Source of the DNA: Bacteroidia bacterium
Lineage (GTDB): Bacteria; Bacteroidota; Bacteroidia; Flavobacteriales; Schleiferiaceae
Reading direction: 5' to 3'
Assembly (NCBI GenBank): GCA_030424545.1
Contig: JAUHWL010000005.1
Location: 124,001 to 188,000 of the forward strand
Length of the DNA: 64,000 nt
Numbering within the stretch: position 1 is the stretch's first letter; each line of letters starts with the position of its first letter. This document shows positions 42,757 to 51,693 of this stretch, in pieces. The notes under the pieces are model-generated. The model did not search any database. It was not told where the DNA came from and saw only the letters and a program-made list of their open reading frames with translations. The translations under genes were made by a program, and so were the position numbers.

Positions 42757-44601
42757 ATGGGTAACAACAAACAATTAGATTTTATAAACGATGTTTTAGC
42801 AAACATGCCCTTGAGCTGGGTAAACCTTACTACCCATCGTTTAGATATTTATGAAGAACGGTTAGCAAAAACCCAATTTTTAGCGCAATTTGAAAATTTA
42901 TTTCATCAAAACAATTCATCAACACTTGCATTAAATGCCTTGCCTACCGCTTTTGACTATATACGCTTAGGGCACCCATTATCTAGTGTTTTAGAATGGG
43001 CTATTGCAAAACAACATGAATTACCTTCGGAGAATGTTATTGGTTTTTCTTCACAAACAATTCCTGTTTTAGCCGTTTTAAGAACCAATTTGCTGGCCAA
43101 TAAAAACACGCAAATTTTATACAGAGGTACATTACCCAATTGTTTTGATGCTGAGCTTATAAAACACGTTTATGGTTACCATTTTACCCTAAAAAAAGTG
43201 GAGACTTTAGAAAATGTTGAGACTTTTAATGGCAGTACAATTTTTATCACAGAAAAAAACAATTTAGCAGGTTTTAAACTTATACCAAACATTGATTTTT
43301 ATGTGCAAACACTTGCGGACTTAGGAAGTATAATGATTGTTAACGGCACGCAAAACATAAACTACATCTCAGAAATACAACACGTACGTAGACGAGAAAC
43401 CATTGCCATGACTCCGGCAAATTGCCTTTCTGCGCTGCAACTTTTTGTTAGAAAATCAATCTCACCCATAAATAAAACCGAAGCCGAGCAAAACAAGCAA
43501 AGTGTATTACAAACAATAAATAAAATTACAGGCACCACCGAAAAAGCCATTGTAGCTTCTAGCGGCCTATCTATGCAATACGCTATTATGATGGGCTTGA
43601 TTAACGATGCACAAGAAAAACATCCGGGAACCGAAGTAAAAATTGTGGTACCACCAAATTGCTACGGAGGCACAAACGACCAAGCCAGACGCGTTGCCGC
43701 ATGTTTAAAACACGTAGATGTGATTGACCTGCCGGTTGATGGCGGCAACAATATGGTGCAAAGCATTGATACTGTTTTAGAAAAAATTGCGCAACAAAAC
43801 GCTATTGCGTACATCATTGCCGAAATACCTACCAACCCACGGGTTGAAGTGCCAGACCTCTTAAAACTTAAAGACGTTTTAAGCAAAGTGCGTAAAACAG
43901 CTAACGGCAAAACAGCCATTGAACCCGTATTTATTTTAGACCAAACGTTTTGCCCCAATGTGCTTTTTTTAGGCGATAACGATATATTATCTACCGTAAG
44001 AACCATTTCTTATGTAAGCGGCTCTAAATTCCCGAGTGGCGGAAAATGCACCGCAGGCTACTGTGCGGCCAATAAAAAAGCCCATGATTTGATGAGCAAA
44101 ATAGAAACTCATCTTACCCTTTGCGACAATGAAGCTACGCCTTTGCAATATGAAATTTTGGCCAAGCAAATGCCTTCTATGAACCAAAGAATTTACGATG
44201 CTTATGTAAATACCCGCGATTTTGTAAACTTTATTGAGCAAACTTTACCTACGGCAAAAATTAATTTTGTTTCGGAAGCTTTGGCAGCGCAAGGATTTAC
44301 GCCCTCTGTTTTTTCTTTAGACTTGCCCACCAAAGGCAACACAGAGCAAGAACGAGAAACGTATAAACGCGCTTTAAATTTAAAGTTGATAAACTTGATG
44401 ATTACCAAAATCCCCAATGAAAGCAAATATTGCGTGAGCTACGGACAACTAAAAGGTTGCTATTGGACGATACCCGCAACCTCTACCCAAGGCACCACCA
44501 AAGAGGGCGATAAAGATTATATAGCGCGCGTTGCGCTTTCGCCCGATTTAGATTTAGACCTGCACAAAAAAGTGTTTTTAGAGTTTGTAGAGAGCTTATA
44601 G
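42757..44601 (+). CDS. PLP-dependent Cys/Met-metabolism enzyme with long N-terminal extension
   Basis: 614 residues from ATG 42757. The C-terminal about 370 residues look like the cystathionine gamma-synthase family of fold type I PLP enzymes: ASSGLSMQYAIMMG, IAEIPTNPRVEVPD, LDQTFCPNVLFLGDND, and SGSKFPSGGKCTAGY with the probable PLP lysine at about residue 424. The first about 230 residues are an extra domain that I cannot assign. Substrate unknown. A frame extension to TTG 42721 is not favoured. Confidence 0.8.
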   Translation: MGNNKQLDFINDVLANMPLSWVNLTTHRLDIYEERLAKTQFLAQFENLFHQNNSSTLALNALPTAFDYIRLGHPLSSVLEWAIAKQHELPSENVIGFSSQTIPVLAVLRTNLLANKNTQILYRGTLPNCFDAELIKHVYGYHFTLKKVETLENVETFNGSTIFITEKNNLAGFKLIPNIDFYVQTLADLGSIMIVNGTQNINYISEIQHVRRRETIAMTPANCLSALQLFVRKSISPINKTEAEQNKQSVLQTINKITGTTEKAIVASSGLSMQYAIMMGLINDAQEKHPGTEVKIVVPPNCYGGTNDQARRVAACLKHVDVIDLPVDGGNNMVQSIDTVLEKIAQQNAIAYIIAEIPTNPRVEVPDLLKLKDVLSKVRKTANGKTAIEPVFILDQTFCPNVLFLGDNDILSTVRTISYVSGSKFPSGGKCTAGYCAANKKAHDLMSKIETHLTLCDNEATPLQYEILAKQMPSMNQRIYDAYVNTRDFVNFIEQTLPTAKINFVSEALAAQGFTPSVFSLDLPTKGNTEQERETYKRALNLKLINLMITKIPNESKYCVSYGQLKGCYWTIPATSTQGTTKEGDKDYIARVALSPDLDLDLHKKVFLEFVESL

Positions 44602-44621
44602 AAAAAACGAAACAGAGGAGA

Positions 44622-46499
44622 TTATTCCTCTGCAAACTCACTAAGCTCTAACCAGCGCATTTCTTTTTCGTCAAGCTCACTTTGTAGAGCCTGCATTTCG
44701 GCACTCATTTTTTGAAGCTTTTCCGCATCTGTGCTTCCACTTTCGAAAAACGCAGTAATTTCTGCCTTGCGCGCCTCTAGTTTAGGTAAGGTTTTAGAGA
44801 GTTCTTCAAACTCAAACTTTTCATTAAAGTTAAGTTTGGTTTTCACTTTTTCTTTTTTCCCTTTTTGCTTTTTCGGAATGTCTATTTCAACTTCCTCGGG
44901 TTGTGCTTGCCATTCTTTTTCTACACGATATTCTAAATAAGAGCCGTTGTAATCTTTTATTTCTCCAGCTCCTTCAAACACAAAAAGGTGGTTGGTAAGT
45001 TTGTCTAAAAAGTACCTATCGTGACTTACAATAAGCAAAATACCAGGGTAATCTTCTAGAAACTCTTCTAAGGTAGTAAGCGTTAAAATATCTAAATCGT
45101 TGGTGGGCTCATCTAAAATAAGCACGTTTGGGTTGCTCATTAAAATCATAAGCAAGTACAACCGTCTGCGCTCTCCGCCACTTAATTTACGCACGTAATT
45201 GTATTGCTCTTCTCGGCTAAACATAAACCGTTCTAGCAATTGCGATGCAGATATTTTTTGTCCTTTGGTTAGGGTTATAAATTCGGCTACATCTTTTACA
45301 ATATCTATTACGCGTTTGTCTTCTTTAAAGCTGAGGCCATCTTGTGCGTAATAGCCAATTTTTACGGTTTCGCCTTTAATTATTTTTCCTCCATCTACAG
45401 GCTCTAAGCCTTGCAACATTTTTATAAACGTGCTTTTCCCTACACCATTGTCGCCAACCAAACCAATGCGGTCTCCGCGTTTAAAAACGTAGCTAAAGTT
45501 GTTTACAATGGGTTTTGCACCAAAGGCTTTTTTAAGCCTGTGGCACTCTATAATTTTACCGCCTAAGCGTTGCGTGTTTATTTCTAATTGAAGTTCTGCG
45601 TTGTCTCTTCGTTGTTTTACAAAGGCTTTAATTTCTTTAAAGCTATCTAAACGGCTTTTGCTTTTGCCGGTTCTTGCAGCTGGTGTTTGCCTTACCCACT
45701 CTAACTCTCTGCGATAGCGATTTGCCATGCGCTGCTTGTTGGCATCTTGTTGTTGTAGGCGCTCTTGCTTTTTTTCTAAGTAATAGCTAAAGTTGCCCTC
45801 GTACTTATACAAGCGGTTATCTTCCATTTCTAAAATGGTATTGCAAACCGCTTCTAAAAAATACCTGTCGTGGGTAATCATAAAAATGGCACCACTAAAG
45901 CTGCTCAAGTATTTTTCTAGCCATTCAATTATATCAACATCCAAATGGTTGGTGGGCTCATCTAGCAACAAAAAATCTGGGTTAGCCAAAATTATTTGCG
46001 CTAGGGCTACCCTTTTTACTTGTCCGCCTGATAGCGAGCCCATTTTTGCATACGGGTCTTCTAACTTTAATTTGCCCAACACCTCTTTTACCTGCGCCTC
46101 TATATTCCAGGCATTGTTATGCTCTACCAAATCTATGGCGCGCTGCAATTCTTCTGGTGTTTCGTGGTAGCGTAAAATGTGTTCGTAATTTCTTACGGCC
46201 TCTAGTGCCGGATCAGTGCCTTGCAACACGGCATCAATTACTTGTGTTTCCTCATCAAACTGTGGGTCTTGAGAAAGGTAGCCCAGCTTTATTCCGTTTC
46301 TAAAAACTACTTCGCCTGTATCAGGTGCATCGGCACCTGTAATGATTTTAAAGAGCGAGGTTTTGCCCGTGCCATTTTTAGCAATTAATGCTACGCGTTC
46401 GCCAAGAGCAATGCCAAAGGTTAACTCTGTAAATAAAGTTCTAATGCCAAAACTCTTGCTTAAATTTTGAACGGAAAGAAAATTTGTTGGTTCTGACAT
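44622..46499 (-). CDS. ABC-F family ATPase, Uup-like
   Basis: 625 residues, two ABC domains without membrane segments. Walker A AKNGTGKTS and GDNGVGKST; signatures LSGGQVKRVALA and LSGGERRRLYLL; Walker B LLLDEPTNHLD and LILDEPTNDLD. The linker and a C-terminal coiled coil (about 560-625) match Uup. ABC-F proteins act on ribosomes or DNA repair intermediates. ATG at 46499. Stop is 20 bp from the convergent PLP gene. Confidence 0.93.
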   Translation of the reverse strand: MSEPTNFLSVQNLSKSFGIRTLFTELTFGIALGERVALIAKNGTGKTSLFKIITGADAPDTGEVVFRNGIKLGYLSQDPQFDEETQVIDAVLQGTDPALEAVRNYEHILRYHETPEELQRAIDLVEHNNAWNIEAQVKEVLGKLKLEDPYAKMGSLSGGQVKRVALAQIILANPDFLLLDEPTNHLDVDIIEWLEKYLSSFSGAIFMITHDRYFLEAVCNTILEMEDNRLYKYEGNFSYYLEKKQERLQQQDANKQRMANRYRRELEWVRQTPAARTGKSKSRLDSFKEIKAFVKQRRDNAELQLEINTQRLGGKIIECHRLKKAFGAKPIVNNFSYVFKRGDRIGLVGDNGVGKSTFIKMLQGLEPVDGGKIIKGETVKIGYYAQDGLSFKEDKRVIDIVKDVAEFITLTKGQKISASQLLERFMFSREEQYNYVRKLSGGERRRLYLLMILMSNPNVLILDEPTNDLDILTLTTLEEFLEDYPGILLIVSHDRYFLDKLTNHLFVFEGAGEIKDYNGSYLEYRVEKEWQAQPEEVEIDIPKKQKGKKEKVKTKLNFNEKFEFEELSKTLPKLEARKAEITAFFESGSTDAEKLQKMSAEMQALQSELDEKEMRWLELSEFAEE

Positions 46500-46520
46500 G
46501 ACTAGAGCTATGCGTTATGA

Positions 46521-47270
46521 TTAAAATCTAAATCCAAACTGCACCAAAGAACGAAAACCAAGGCTCCTAAAATCAACTTTTCCGCTTTTTGAAATTTCCT
46601 GATTTTCAAACAATTTTGCTGCTCCAGGAAAAACACCTATGAGGGCATCATAAATTGCTTCAATATCTTCTTCTTTTCCATCAACATCACCAGATAAACT
46701 AACTGCACCTTTGTAAAATCCAATGCCTGGTCCAAAAAATATTAAATCAATAGTCCACCGTTTTCCTAGCACAAATTGATATCCTATTTGAACACCAGCC
46801 ATAAGCGCAGAAAACCGTGTGTTTAACTCGCCTTGACCGCTAATTACATTATTTTCTTTAATGGTGATATCGCTGGTATTATTAAACAAATAATAAGTGG
46901 TATAGGGCCCCCAGTATAAACCATCTGGAATAGCATATTTATTTCTATCTATAAAATAAAACCGAACATCCAGAGAAGCTATAAATCCGGTGTTTTTCTT
47001 TCCTCCACCAAACTGTATAGGAGAATCTGAACCTGTATTAATTAATTTGGGCAATTGCAAATGCCCAATATTACTAGAAACAGAAATGCGTTTGGTTAAT
47101 ACTCTTTCGTACCCAACGGCAAAGCTGTTTACATTGGCTGTAAACAACGTTGGCATAGGGTTTATACGTACTGTATTTTTAAATGGCTTGTGATGATCTT
47201 CAACTTTTATTTGCCCACTTGCGACAAACGAAAAGCAAAAACAAGCACTTAGCATTAAGATAATCTTCAT
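46521..47270 (-). CDS. Outer-membrane beta-barrel protein, DUF3575-like
   Basis: 249 residues with a signal peptide ending VASGQ, then NTVRINPMPTLFTANVNSFAVGYERVLTKRISV (a typical DUF3575-like opening) and a C-terminal Phe (FGFRF) that suits an outer-membrane barrel. Ligand unknown. ATG 47270 is preferred over a TTG at 47288; a TACCTTTG -7 element lies on the minus strand at 47286-47293. Confidence 0.65.
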   Translation of the reverse strand: MKIILMLSACFCFSFVASGQIKVEDHHKPFKNTVRINPMPTLFTANVNSFAVGYERVLTKRISVSSNIGHLQLPKLINTGSDSPIQFGGGKKNTGFIASLDVRFYFIDRNKYAIPDGLYWGPYTTYYLFNNTSDITIKENNVISGQGELNTRFSALMAGVQIGYQFVLGKRWTIDLIFFGPGIGFYKGAVSLSGDVDGKEEDIEAIYDALIGVFPGAAKLFENQEISKSGKVDFRSLGFRSLVQFGFRF

Positions 47271-47331
47271 TGCAAAATGTTTTTTCAAAGGTAATTAAGG
47301 CTTTGTATAAGCCCTGACAATATTGGCAATA

Positions 47332-47895
47332 CTATCCGTTGAATTTATTCATGGTATTGGCAGCTCCGGCAAGGCCAAAACTAAGAACCATTTCTGCGGC
47401 TTTGTTTAAATAATCTTGTAAAGCCGCACGTTCTTGTTCATCCCATGTTCCAAGCACATAATCTACCTGTTGCCCACGGTTAAATGTGTCTCCAATACCA
47501 AAACGAAGCCTTGCGTATTTTGTGGTTTGTAAAATGTTTTGGATATCTTTTAAACCATTGTGGCCGCCATCGCTGCCTTTTAGGCGCATGCGCAATGTGC
47601 CAAATGGCAATGCCAAATCATCGGTTACTACAAGTAAATTTTCTATGGGGAGTTTATGGCTTTCTAGCCAATATCTTACGGCTTTACCGCTAAGATTCAT
47701 GTAGGTTGTAGGTTTTACCAAAACAAACGTTCTGCCTTTTACTTTTACCTCGGCCACACTTGCATATCGCTCTGGTGTAAAAAAAATGTTGGATGCACTC
47801 GCAAGCACATCCAACACTTTAAATCCTACATTATGTCTGGTGTTTTCATATTCTGCTCCCGGATTTCCTAGCCCGACAATGAGATACTTCTTCAC
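47332..47895 (-). CDS. pth: Peptidyl-tRNA hydrolase
   Basis: 187 residues. YLIVGLGNPGAEYENTRHNVGF holds the catalytic His and the conserved Asn/Gly motif; KPTTYMNLSGKAV and DDLALPFGTLRMRLKGSDGGHNGLKDI follow. Rescues peptidyl-tRNA in the cytoplasm. There is no ATG; GTG at 47895 (reads MKKYLIVGL) or TTG at 47898 starts it. 11 bp after rplY, the usual rplY-pth pairing. Confidence 0.94.
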   Translation of the reverse strand: MKKYLIVGLGNPGAEYENTRHNVGFKVLDVLASASNIFFTPERYASVAEVKVKGRTFVLVKPTTYMNLSGKAVRYWLESHKLPIENLLVVTDDLALPFGTLRMRLKGSDGGHNGLKDIQNILQTTKYARLRFGIGDTFNRGQQVDYVLGTWDEQERAALQDYLNKAAEMVLSFGLAGAANTMNKFNG

Positions 47896-47906
47896 CAAAA
47901 CTAAAT

Positions 47907-48539
47907 TTATTCAGCAGAAGCTGCTTCGCCTTCAGCACCTTCGCCTTCAGCAGTTCCTTCTTCTCCTTCTTCACCTTCTTCTTCATCATCCATTGCACCA
48001 CGTGCTTTTTGTACGCTACATACAACAGCATTTTGTAGGTTTAAGATTTCGAAGTTTCCAGTGGTTAATTCTTTAACACGTATGCTTTTGCCAATACGTA
48101 GGTCTGAAATATCTACACCTATAGAATCTGGTAATTCGTTTGGCAATGCACGTACAGATAACTTACGTAATGTGTGCTTTAATTTACCACCGTTTAGAAC
48201 CCCACGAGCAGTACCGTTAAGTACTACAGGAATATCCATAGTTACAGGTTTTCCATCTAGCAATTGGATAAAATCAATGTGCATGATTTGATCTGTAACC
48301 GGGTGAAACTGGATGTCTTGCATAACAGCTTCTGTGGTTGCTCCAGCTATTTCAATAGCTGCTTTTTTGGCTTCGCCAGTGTAAACTAAATCGCGAAAGG
48401 TTAATACCGGAGCGTAGAAATGTACGGGCTTATCGCCACCATAAACTACACATGGCACGTTGCCATCCTTTCTCAACTTGCGGGCAAACTTACTTCCTAA
48501 GTCCTCCCTTTCCGTTGCGTTGATAATTACTGATTTCAT
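47907..48539 (-). CDS. rplY: 50S ribosomal protein L25, CTC form
   Basis: 210 residues: N-terminal L25 domain (INATEREDLGSKFARKLRKDGNVPCVVYGG) that binds 5S rRNA, then the TL5 beta-barrel C-terminal domain and a very acidic Glu/Gly/Ala tail (last about 25 residues). CTC-type L25 is normal in Bacteroidota. Between prs and pth, on the same strand. Confidence 0.95.
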   Translation of the reverse strand: MKSVIINATEREDLGSKFARKLRKDGNVPCVVYGGDKPVHFYAPVLTFRDLVYTGEAKKAAIEIAGATTEAVMQDIQFHPVTDQIMHIDFIQLLDGKPVTMDIPVVLNGTARGVLNGGKLKHTLRKLSVRALPNELPDSIGVDISDLRIGKSIRVKELTTGNFEILNLQNAVVCSVQKARGAMDDEEEGEEGEEGTAEGEGAEGEAASAE

Positions 48540-48566
48540 TTAAAAAAATATAAAAATTAAACTTAA

Positions 48567-49505
48567 TTACATTACAAAATGACCGCTTATAGACTCATGA
48601 TGATGAACTTTCTTCATCACCTGTGCAAACAACTCTGCGGTTGATAAAACGCGAATTTTTGGGGTTTCCATTTTTAATGGAATTGTATCTGTTACCACCA
48701 ACTCTTCTAATTTAGATTTTTCTATGCGCTCATACGCTTTTCCTGACAATACGGGGTGTGTACAATATGCTCTTACCGTTTTTGCCCCTTTATCTATCAG
48801 CATATCTGCGGCTTTGGTTAAGGTGCCGGCCGTGTCTATCATGTCATCTAACAAAATAACATTACGCCCTTCAACTTCTCCAATAACCGTCATTTTTTCT
48901 ATGGTATTGGCTTTTACTTTGCTGCGTTGTTTGTAGCAAATTACCACCTCAGCCCCTAGCTGGTTACCATAAGCGTTTGCACGCTTAGAGCCCCCCATAT
49001 CGGGCGAAGCTATTGTCATGTCGCTTAAACCCAATTTTTCTATATCTGGGATAAACAAACTTGAACTAAACATGTGATCTACAGGCACCTCAAAAAACCC
49101 TTGTATTTGATCGGCATGTAAATCCATAGTCATGATGCGGGTTGCACCTGCAGCCGTTAATAAATTGGCTACCAATTTTGCACCTATGGGTACGCGAGGT
49201 TTGTCTTTTCTATCCTGACGCGCATACCCAAAATAAGGCATAACAGCCGTAATGTGTTTGGCGCTTGCGCGTTTTGCCGCATCGCACATTTGCAAAAGTT
49301 CAAACAAATTTTCTGCCGGAGGATTGGTAGAGTTTATTAAAAACACACGTCCACCGCGCACCGTTTCTTCAAAGCTAGGTTGAAACTCTCCATCGCTAAA
49401 CTCTGTAAACGCCACTATACCAAGCTCTTGACCATAGGCTTTTGCAATTTTTTCTGCAATTACTTTAGAACCACGTCCGGCAAATATTTTAGCGTTAGGA
49501 AACAT
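48567..49505 (-). CDS. prs: Ribose-phosphate pyrophosphokinase
   Basis: 312 residues. It makes PRPP from ribose 5-phosphate and ATP. Motifs: ARQDRKDKPRVPIGAKLVANLL, TMDLHADQIQGFF and the PRPP loop VILLDDMIDTAGTLTKAADML. Start ATG 49505 (MFPNAKIFAGRGSK). First gene of the prs-rplY-pth series. Confidence 0.96.
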   Translation of the reverse strand: MFPNAKIFAGRGSKVIAEKIAKAYGQELGIVAFTEFSDGEFQPSFEETVRGGRVFLINSTNPPAENLFELLQMCDAAKRASAKHITAVMPYFGYARQDRKDKPRVPIGAKLVANLLTAAGATRIMTMDLHADQIQGFFEVPVDHMFSSSLFIPDIEKLGLSDMTIASPDMGGSKRANAYGNQLGAEVVICYKQRSKVKANTIEKMTVIGEVEGRNVILLDDMIDTAGTLTKAADMLIDKGAKTVRAYCTHPVLSGKAYERIEKSKLEELVVTDTIPLKMETPKIRVLSTAELFAQVMKKVHHHESISGHFVM

Positions 49506-49676
49506 TTTAAGCTTTTTATAATGCGTTGATACTGTATGTTTTGCCCTTGTTTTAGAAGGGGCGCAAATGTAACAATTTATCTATTTTACAGGCATGTAAA
49601 ATTACTTTTTACTAAAATTGGTTTCGGGTGTTTTTATTTTAGTTGGTTTGGTTAAATTCGCAGCCGCAAACGATAC

Positions 49677-49758
49677 GCCCGGGTGGCGGAACTGGTAGAC
49701 GCGCTGGATTCAAAATCCTGTATCTTCGGGTGTGCGGGTTCGATTCCCGCCCCGGGCA
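49677..49758 (+). tRNA. tRNA-Leu (anticodon CAA)
   Basis: 82 nt: acceptor GCCCGGG with CCCGGGC, D-arm with TGGTAGACGCG, anticodon stem GGA/TCC with loop TTCAAAA (CAA), class II variable arm, T-arm GCGGGTTCGATTCCCGC. CCA not encoded. A strong terminator follows 7 bp later. Confidence 0.93.
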
Positions 49759-49764
49759 CATTTT

Positions 49765-49797
49765 AAAAAAGAGCAGCTTTACGGCTGCTCTTTTTTT
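49765..49797 (+). terminator. Intrinsic terminator of tRNA-Leu(CAA)
   Basis: A-tract, stem GAGCAGC / GCTGCTC (49771-49777 and 49784-49790), then seven T. Confidence 0.88.
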
Positions 49798-49848
49798 GGA
49801 GAAGACTCTATCTAACTCTCCTTACCGCCATCTCTTGCGATTAAAATT

Positions 49849-51360
49849 CTACTGCACCAAAAGTTTCTGGGTAAATTCTTCATGCTTTGTTTTTAACTTT
49901 ATGCTGTACATTCCAGTAGCAATCCTCCCCCCGGCCCCCTGCCAGAGGGGAAGATTGGCCGTGCCATTGGTAAACAATACTTGCTTTTGCAGCACAACTT
50001 GCCCCACCATGTTGTACAAGGTAAGAGTGGCTTGGCCGTGGTAGTTGGGCAGTTGCAGGTGCACATAATCTTGCACGGGGTTGGGGTACACCAATAAACC
50101 TGCCTGCCCAAGTTGTGGCTCTTCTGGCACGCTAAATACACCGCAGTTGCCCGTGCCTAAACAACCATTTTTATCTAAACCTAAGAGCCACAAATATGCC
50201 CATTTGTTGCTGGGGTTGTTATGGTCGTGCAGAAAGGTGCCTGTGCCCAACAGTGTGCTATCTGGCCATTGGTGTATGCGGTACAAGTAACTGGCGTTCT
50301 CTGGGTCGCTGTAATGATACGCGCGTTGGTAATTGATGCTAAAATCTTTGTTGATGTTCCACAAAACGCTATACGTACCGCCATGCCAATCGTCTCTAAA
50401 GTGGCCGCTTAGTAGCATGCTACCGCTGTGGGTTTTGATGATATCTGAAATTGTATAATTCCATTCTTCATCTGGATAAATAGTGTCCCTCAAAATTAAG
50501 CCTGATGTATCTAACTCCATCATTCTTAATTTAACTAAATATTGATTGCCAACAGTTGCTGATATGTAGGTTTGAGTCATGAATATTGTATCGCCATAGT
50601 TCATAAGTAGGCTATTACCACAATTGTACTGCTGGTAGCGATAACGTTTATCCCAAATCTTATTTCCTTGTAAATCTATTTTCACCAAAAAGCTTTCTAC
50701 CCATTTGCTCCAGTAGGTGCAGCGCCCGCTTATGTAGTAATGCTTGCCTATGCGCTTGATCATTTCCGGGATATAGCCGCCACTTTGGGGGCGCCAATCG
50801 GGGTGCTCGTTGTATCCCTTTAGGTTTAGTAATGTGTCGAAACGGGCGGTGAACAATTGGATTTTCTGGATGACTGTATCTTCAATAGCGCCTGTTAGCA
50901 CTATCGATGTGTCATTATAATGACAATCATAAGTATAAGTGCCTAAATAGCCAGGAATATGGAATGTTGATGATTGGATGGTATCGAGATCATAATTAAG
51001 CAATAAAATTTTCGTTTTAGGAGTAAATGGTGCTTCAAATACATCTATCAGTAATAAAAACTTGTTCTCATTGATTGATTCCAAGCTAAACCACCGAGTA
51101 GCTACGTTAAATAAAGCTTGTGGAAAATTATAATAGGCCGAATCTAATAAAACACCTGATTTTGAGATTTTTCTCAATATAACTACGCTATCGTTAGGTT
51201 GAAAACCTGAACAGCTAATGAAGCTTGAATCTGTCAATAAAATAGTGGAAATAGCTCCCCCAAAAGAATATTCATTGCCATACCGTACGGTATTGAATGC
51301 TTGACCCAATACCATTTGTGTTACGCAAAAACAAAAAATAAAAAACAGAAATCTCTTCAT
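49849..51360 (-). CDS. T9SS-exported protein of unknown function
   Basis: 503 residues from ATG 51360 (MKRFLFFIFCFCVTQMVLGQ, signal peptide). The body is beta-rich with no motif I recognise (many W, Y and D, perhaps a beta-propeller). The last about 75 residues are a type A T9SS sorting domain (LLVYPNPVQDYVHLQLPNY ... EFTQKLLVQ), interrupted by an in-frame GC-rich insertion coding LPLWQGAGGRI. The frame stays open upstream through the repeat 51395-51492 but that part is not native. Confidence 0.78.
   Translation of the reverse strand: MKRFLFFIFCFCVTQMVLGQAFNTVRYGNEYSFGGAISTILLTDSSFISCSGFQPNDSVVILRKISKSGVLLDSAYYNFPQALFNVATRWFSLESINENKFLLLIDVFEAPFTPKTKILLLNYDLDTIQSSTFHIPGYLGTYTYDCHYNDTSIVLTGAIEDTVIQKIQLFTARFDTLLNLKGYNEHPDWRPQSGGYIPEMIKRIGKHYYISGRCTYWSKWVESFLVKIDLQGNKIWDKRYRYQQYNCGNSLLMNYGDTIFMTQTYISATVGNQYLVKLRMMELDTSGLILRDTIYPDEEWNYTISDIIKTHSGSMLLSGHFRDDWHGGTYSVLWNINKDFSINYQRAYHYSDPENASYLYRIHQWPDSTLLGTGTFLHDHNNPSNKWAYLWLLGLDKNGCLGTGNCGVFSVPEEPQLGQAGLLVYPNPVQDYVHLQLPNYHGQATLTLYNMVGQVVLQKQVLFTNGTANLPLWQGAGGRIATGMYSIKLKTKHEEFTQKLLVQ
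49924..49952. repeat. GC-rich repeat inserted in the sorting-domain codons
   Basis: C/G-rich segment, TCCCCC...GGCCCCCTGCCAGAGGGGA, stands out from the AT-rich gene. It resembles the palindromic elements in the Moco operon and keeps the frame. Confidence 0.45.
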
Positions 51361-51394
51361 GATTAAAAATGTCATGATTAAAAATGAATCTGCG

Positions 51395-51645
51395 CCCGAT
51401 GGCGCGGATATAGCTTCGCTGAGCTCGTAAACTCGGTTGCAATCCGTGCCTATTCTTTTTGCCAACTCATTTCTAATTAATAACTGTAACATCTAACTAC
51501 CTTTTAAACCAGCATAATCTGTTGCGCTGCTGTAAATATAATCTTCGGCTCTAAAAACTAGACCTGATTCTACAGGATTTTGATGGATGTAATTTATTTT
51601 TTCATCATCCAGTTTTGAAACGCGATGTAATCGCTCACCAGCGAG
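51395..51645. repeat. Long direct repeat, left copy (251 bp)
   Basis: Nearly identical to 56765-57016, with about a dozen differences including one 1-bp deletion. It starts with the REP-like segment CCCGATGGCGCGGATATAG and ends with CTCACCAGCGAG; in between lies a transposase remnant. It lies just upstream of the T9SS gene at 49849 and downstream of the one at 51694. Confidence 0.9.
51493..51615 (-). pseudogene. REP-associated (Y1/IS200-like) transposase, C-terminal remnant
   Basis: Only about 40 codons remain, reading KLDDEKINYIHQNPVESG and then EDYIYSSATDYAGLKGS before a stop. The YIHQNPV...GLV...EDY.YSSA.DYAG pattern is the usual C-terminal signature of RAYT/Y1 transposases. The catalytic HUH and Tyr motifs are missing. 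Compared with the right copy, a 1-bp deletion ends it early. Confidence 0.78.
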
Positions 51646-51693
51646 CGTATGGTTCGGGCTAATCGTTTTAAATACTTAGAAATTAGAAGAATT

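Noticed and set aside
49643-50044. Plus-strand reading frame of 133 codons across tRNA-Leu(CAA)
   Set aside because: It runs through the tRNA, its terminator and the 3' end of the opposite T9SS gene, and its peptide looks random.
51361-51492. Extended start of the T9SS gene at 49849 up to 51492
   Set aside because: The added 44 codons lie mostly in the REP-like repeat, and a clear signal peptide begins at ATG 51360.
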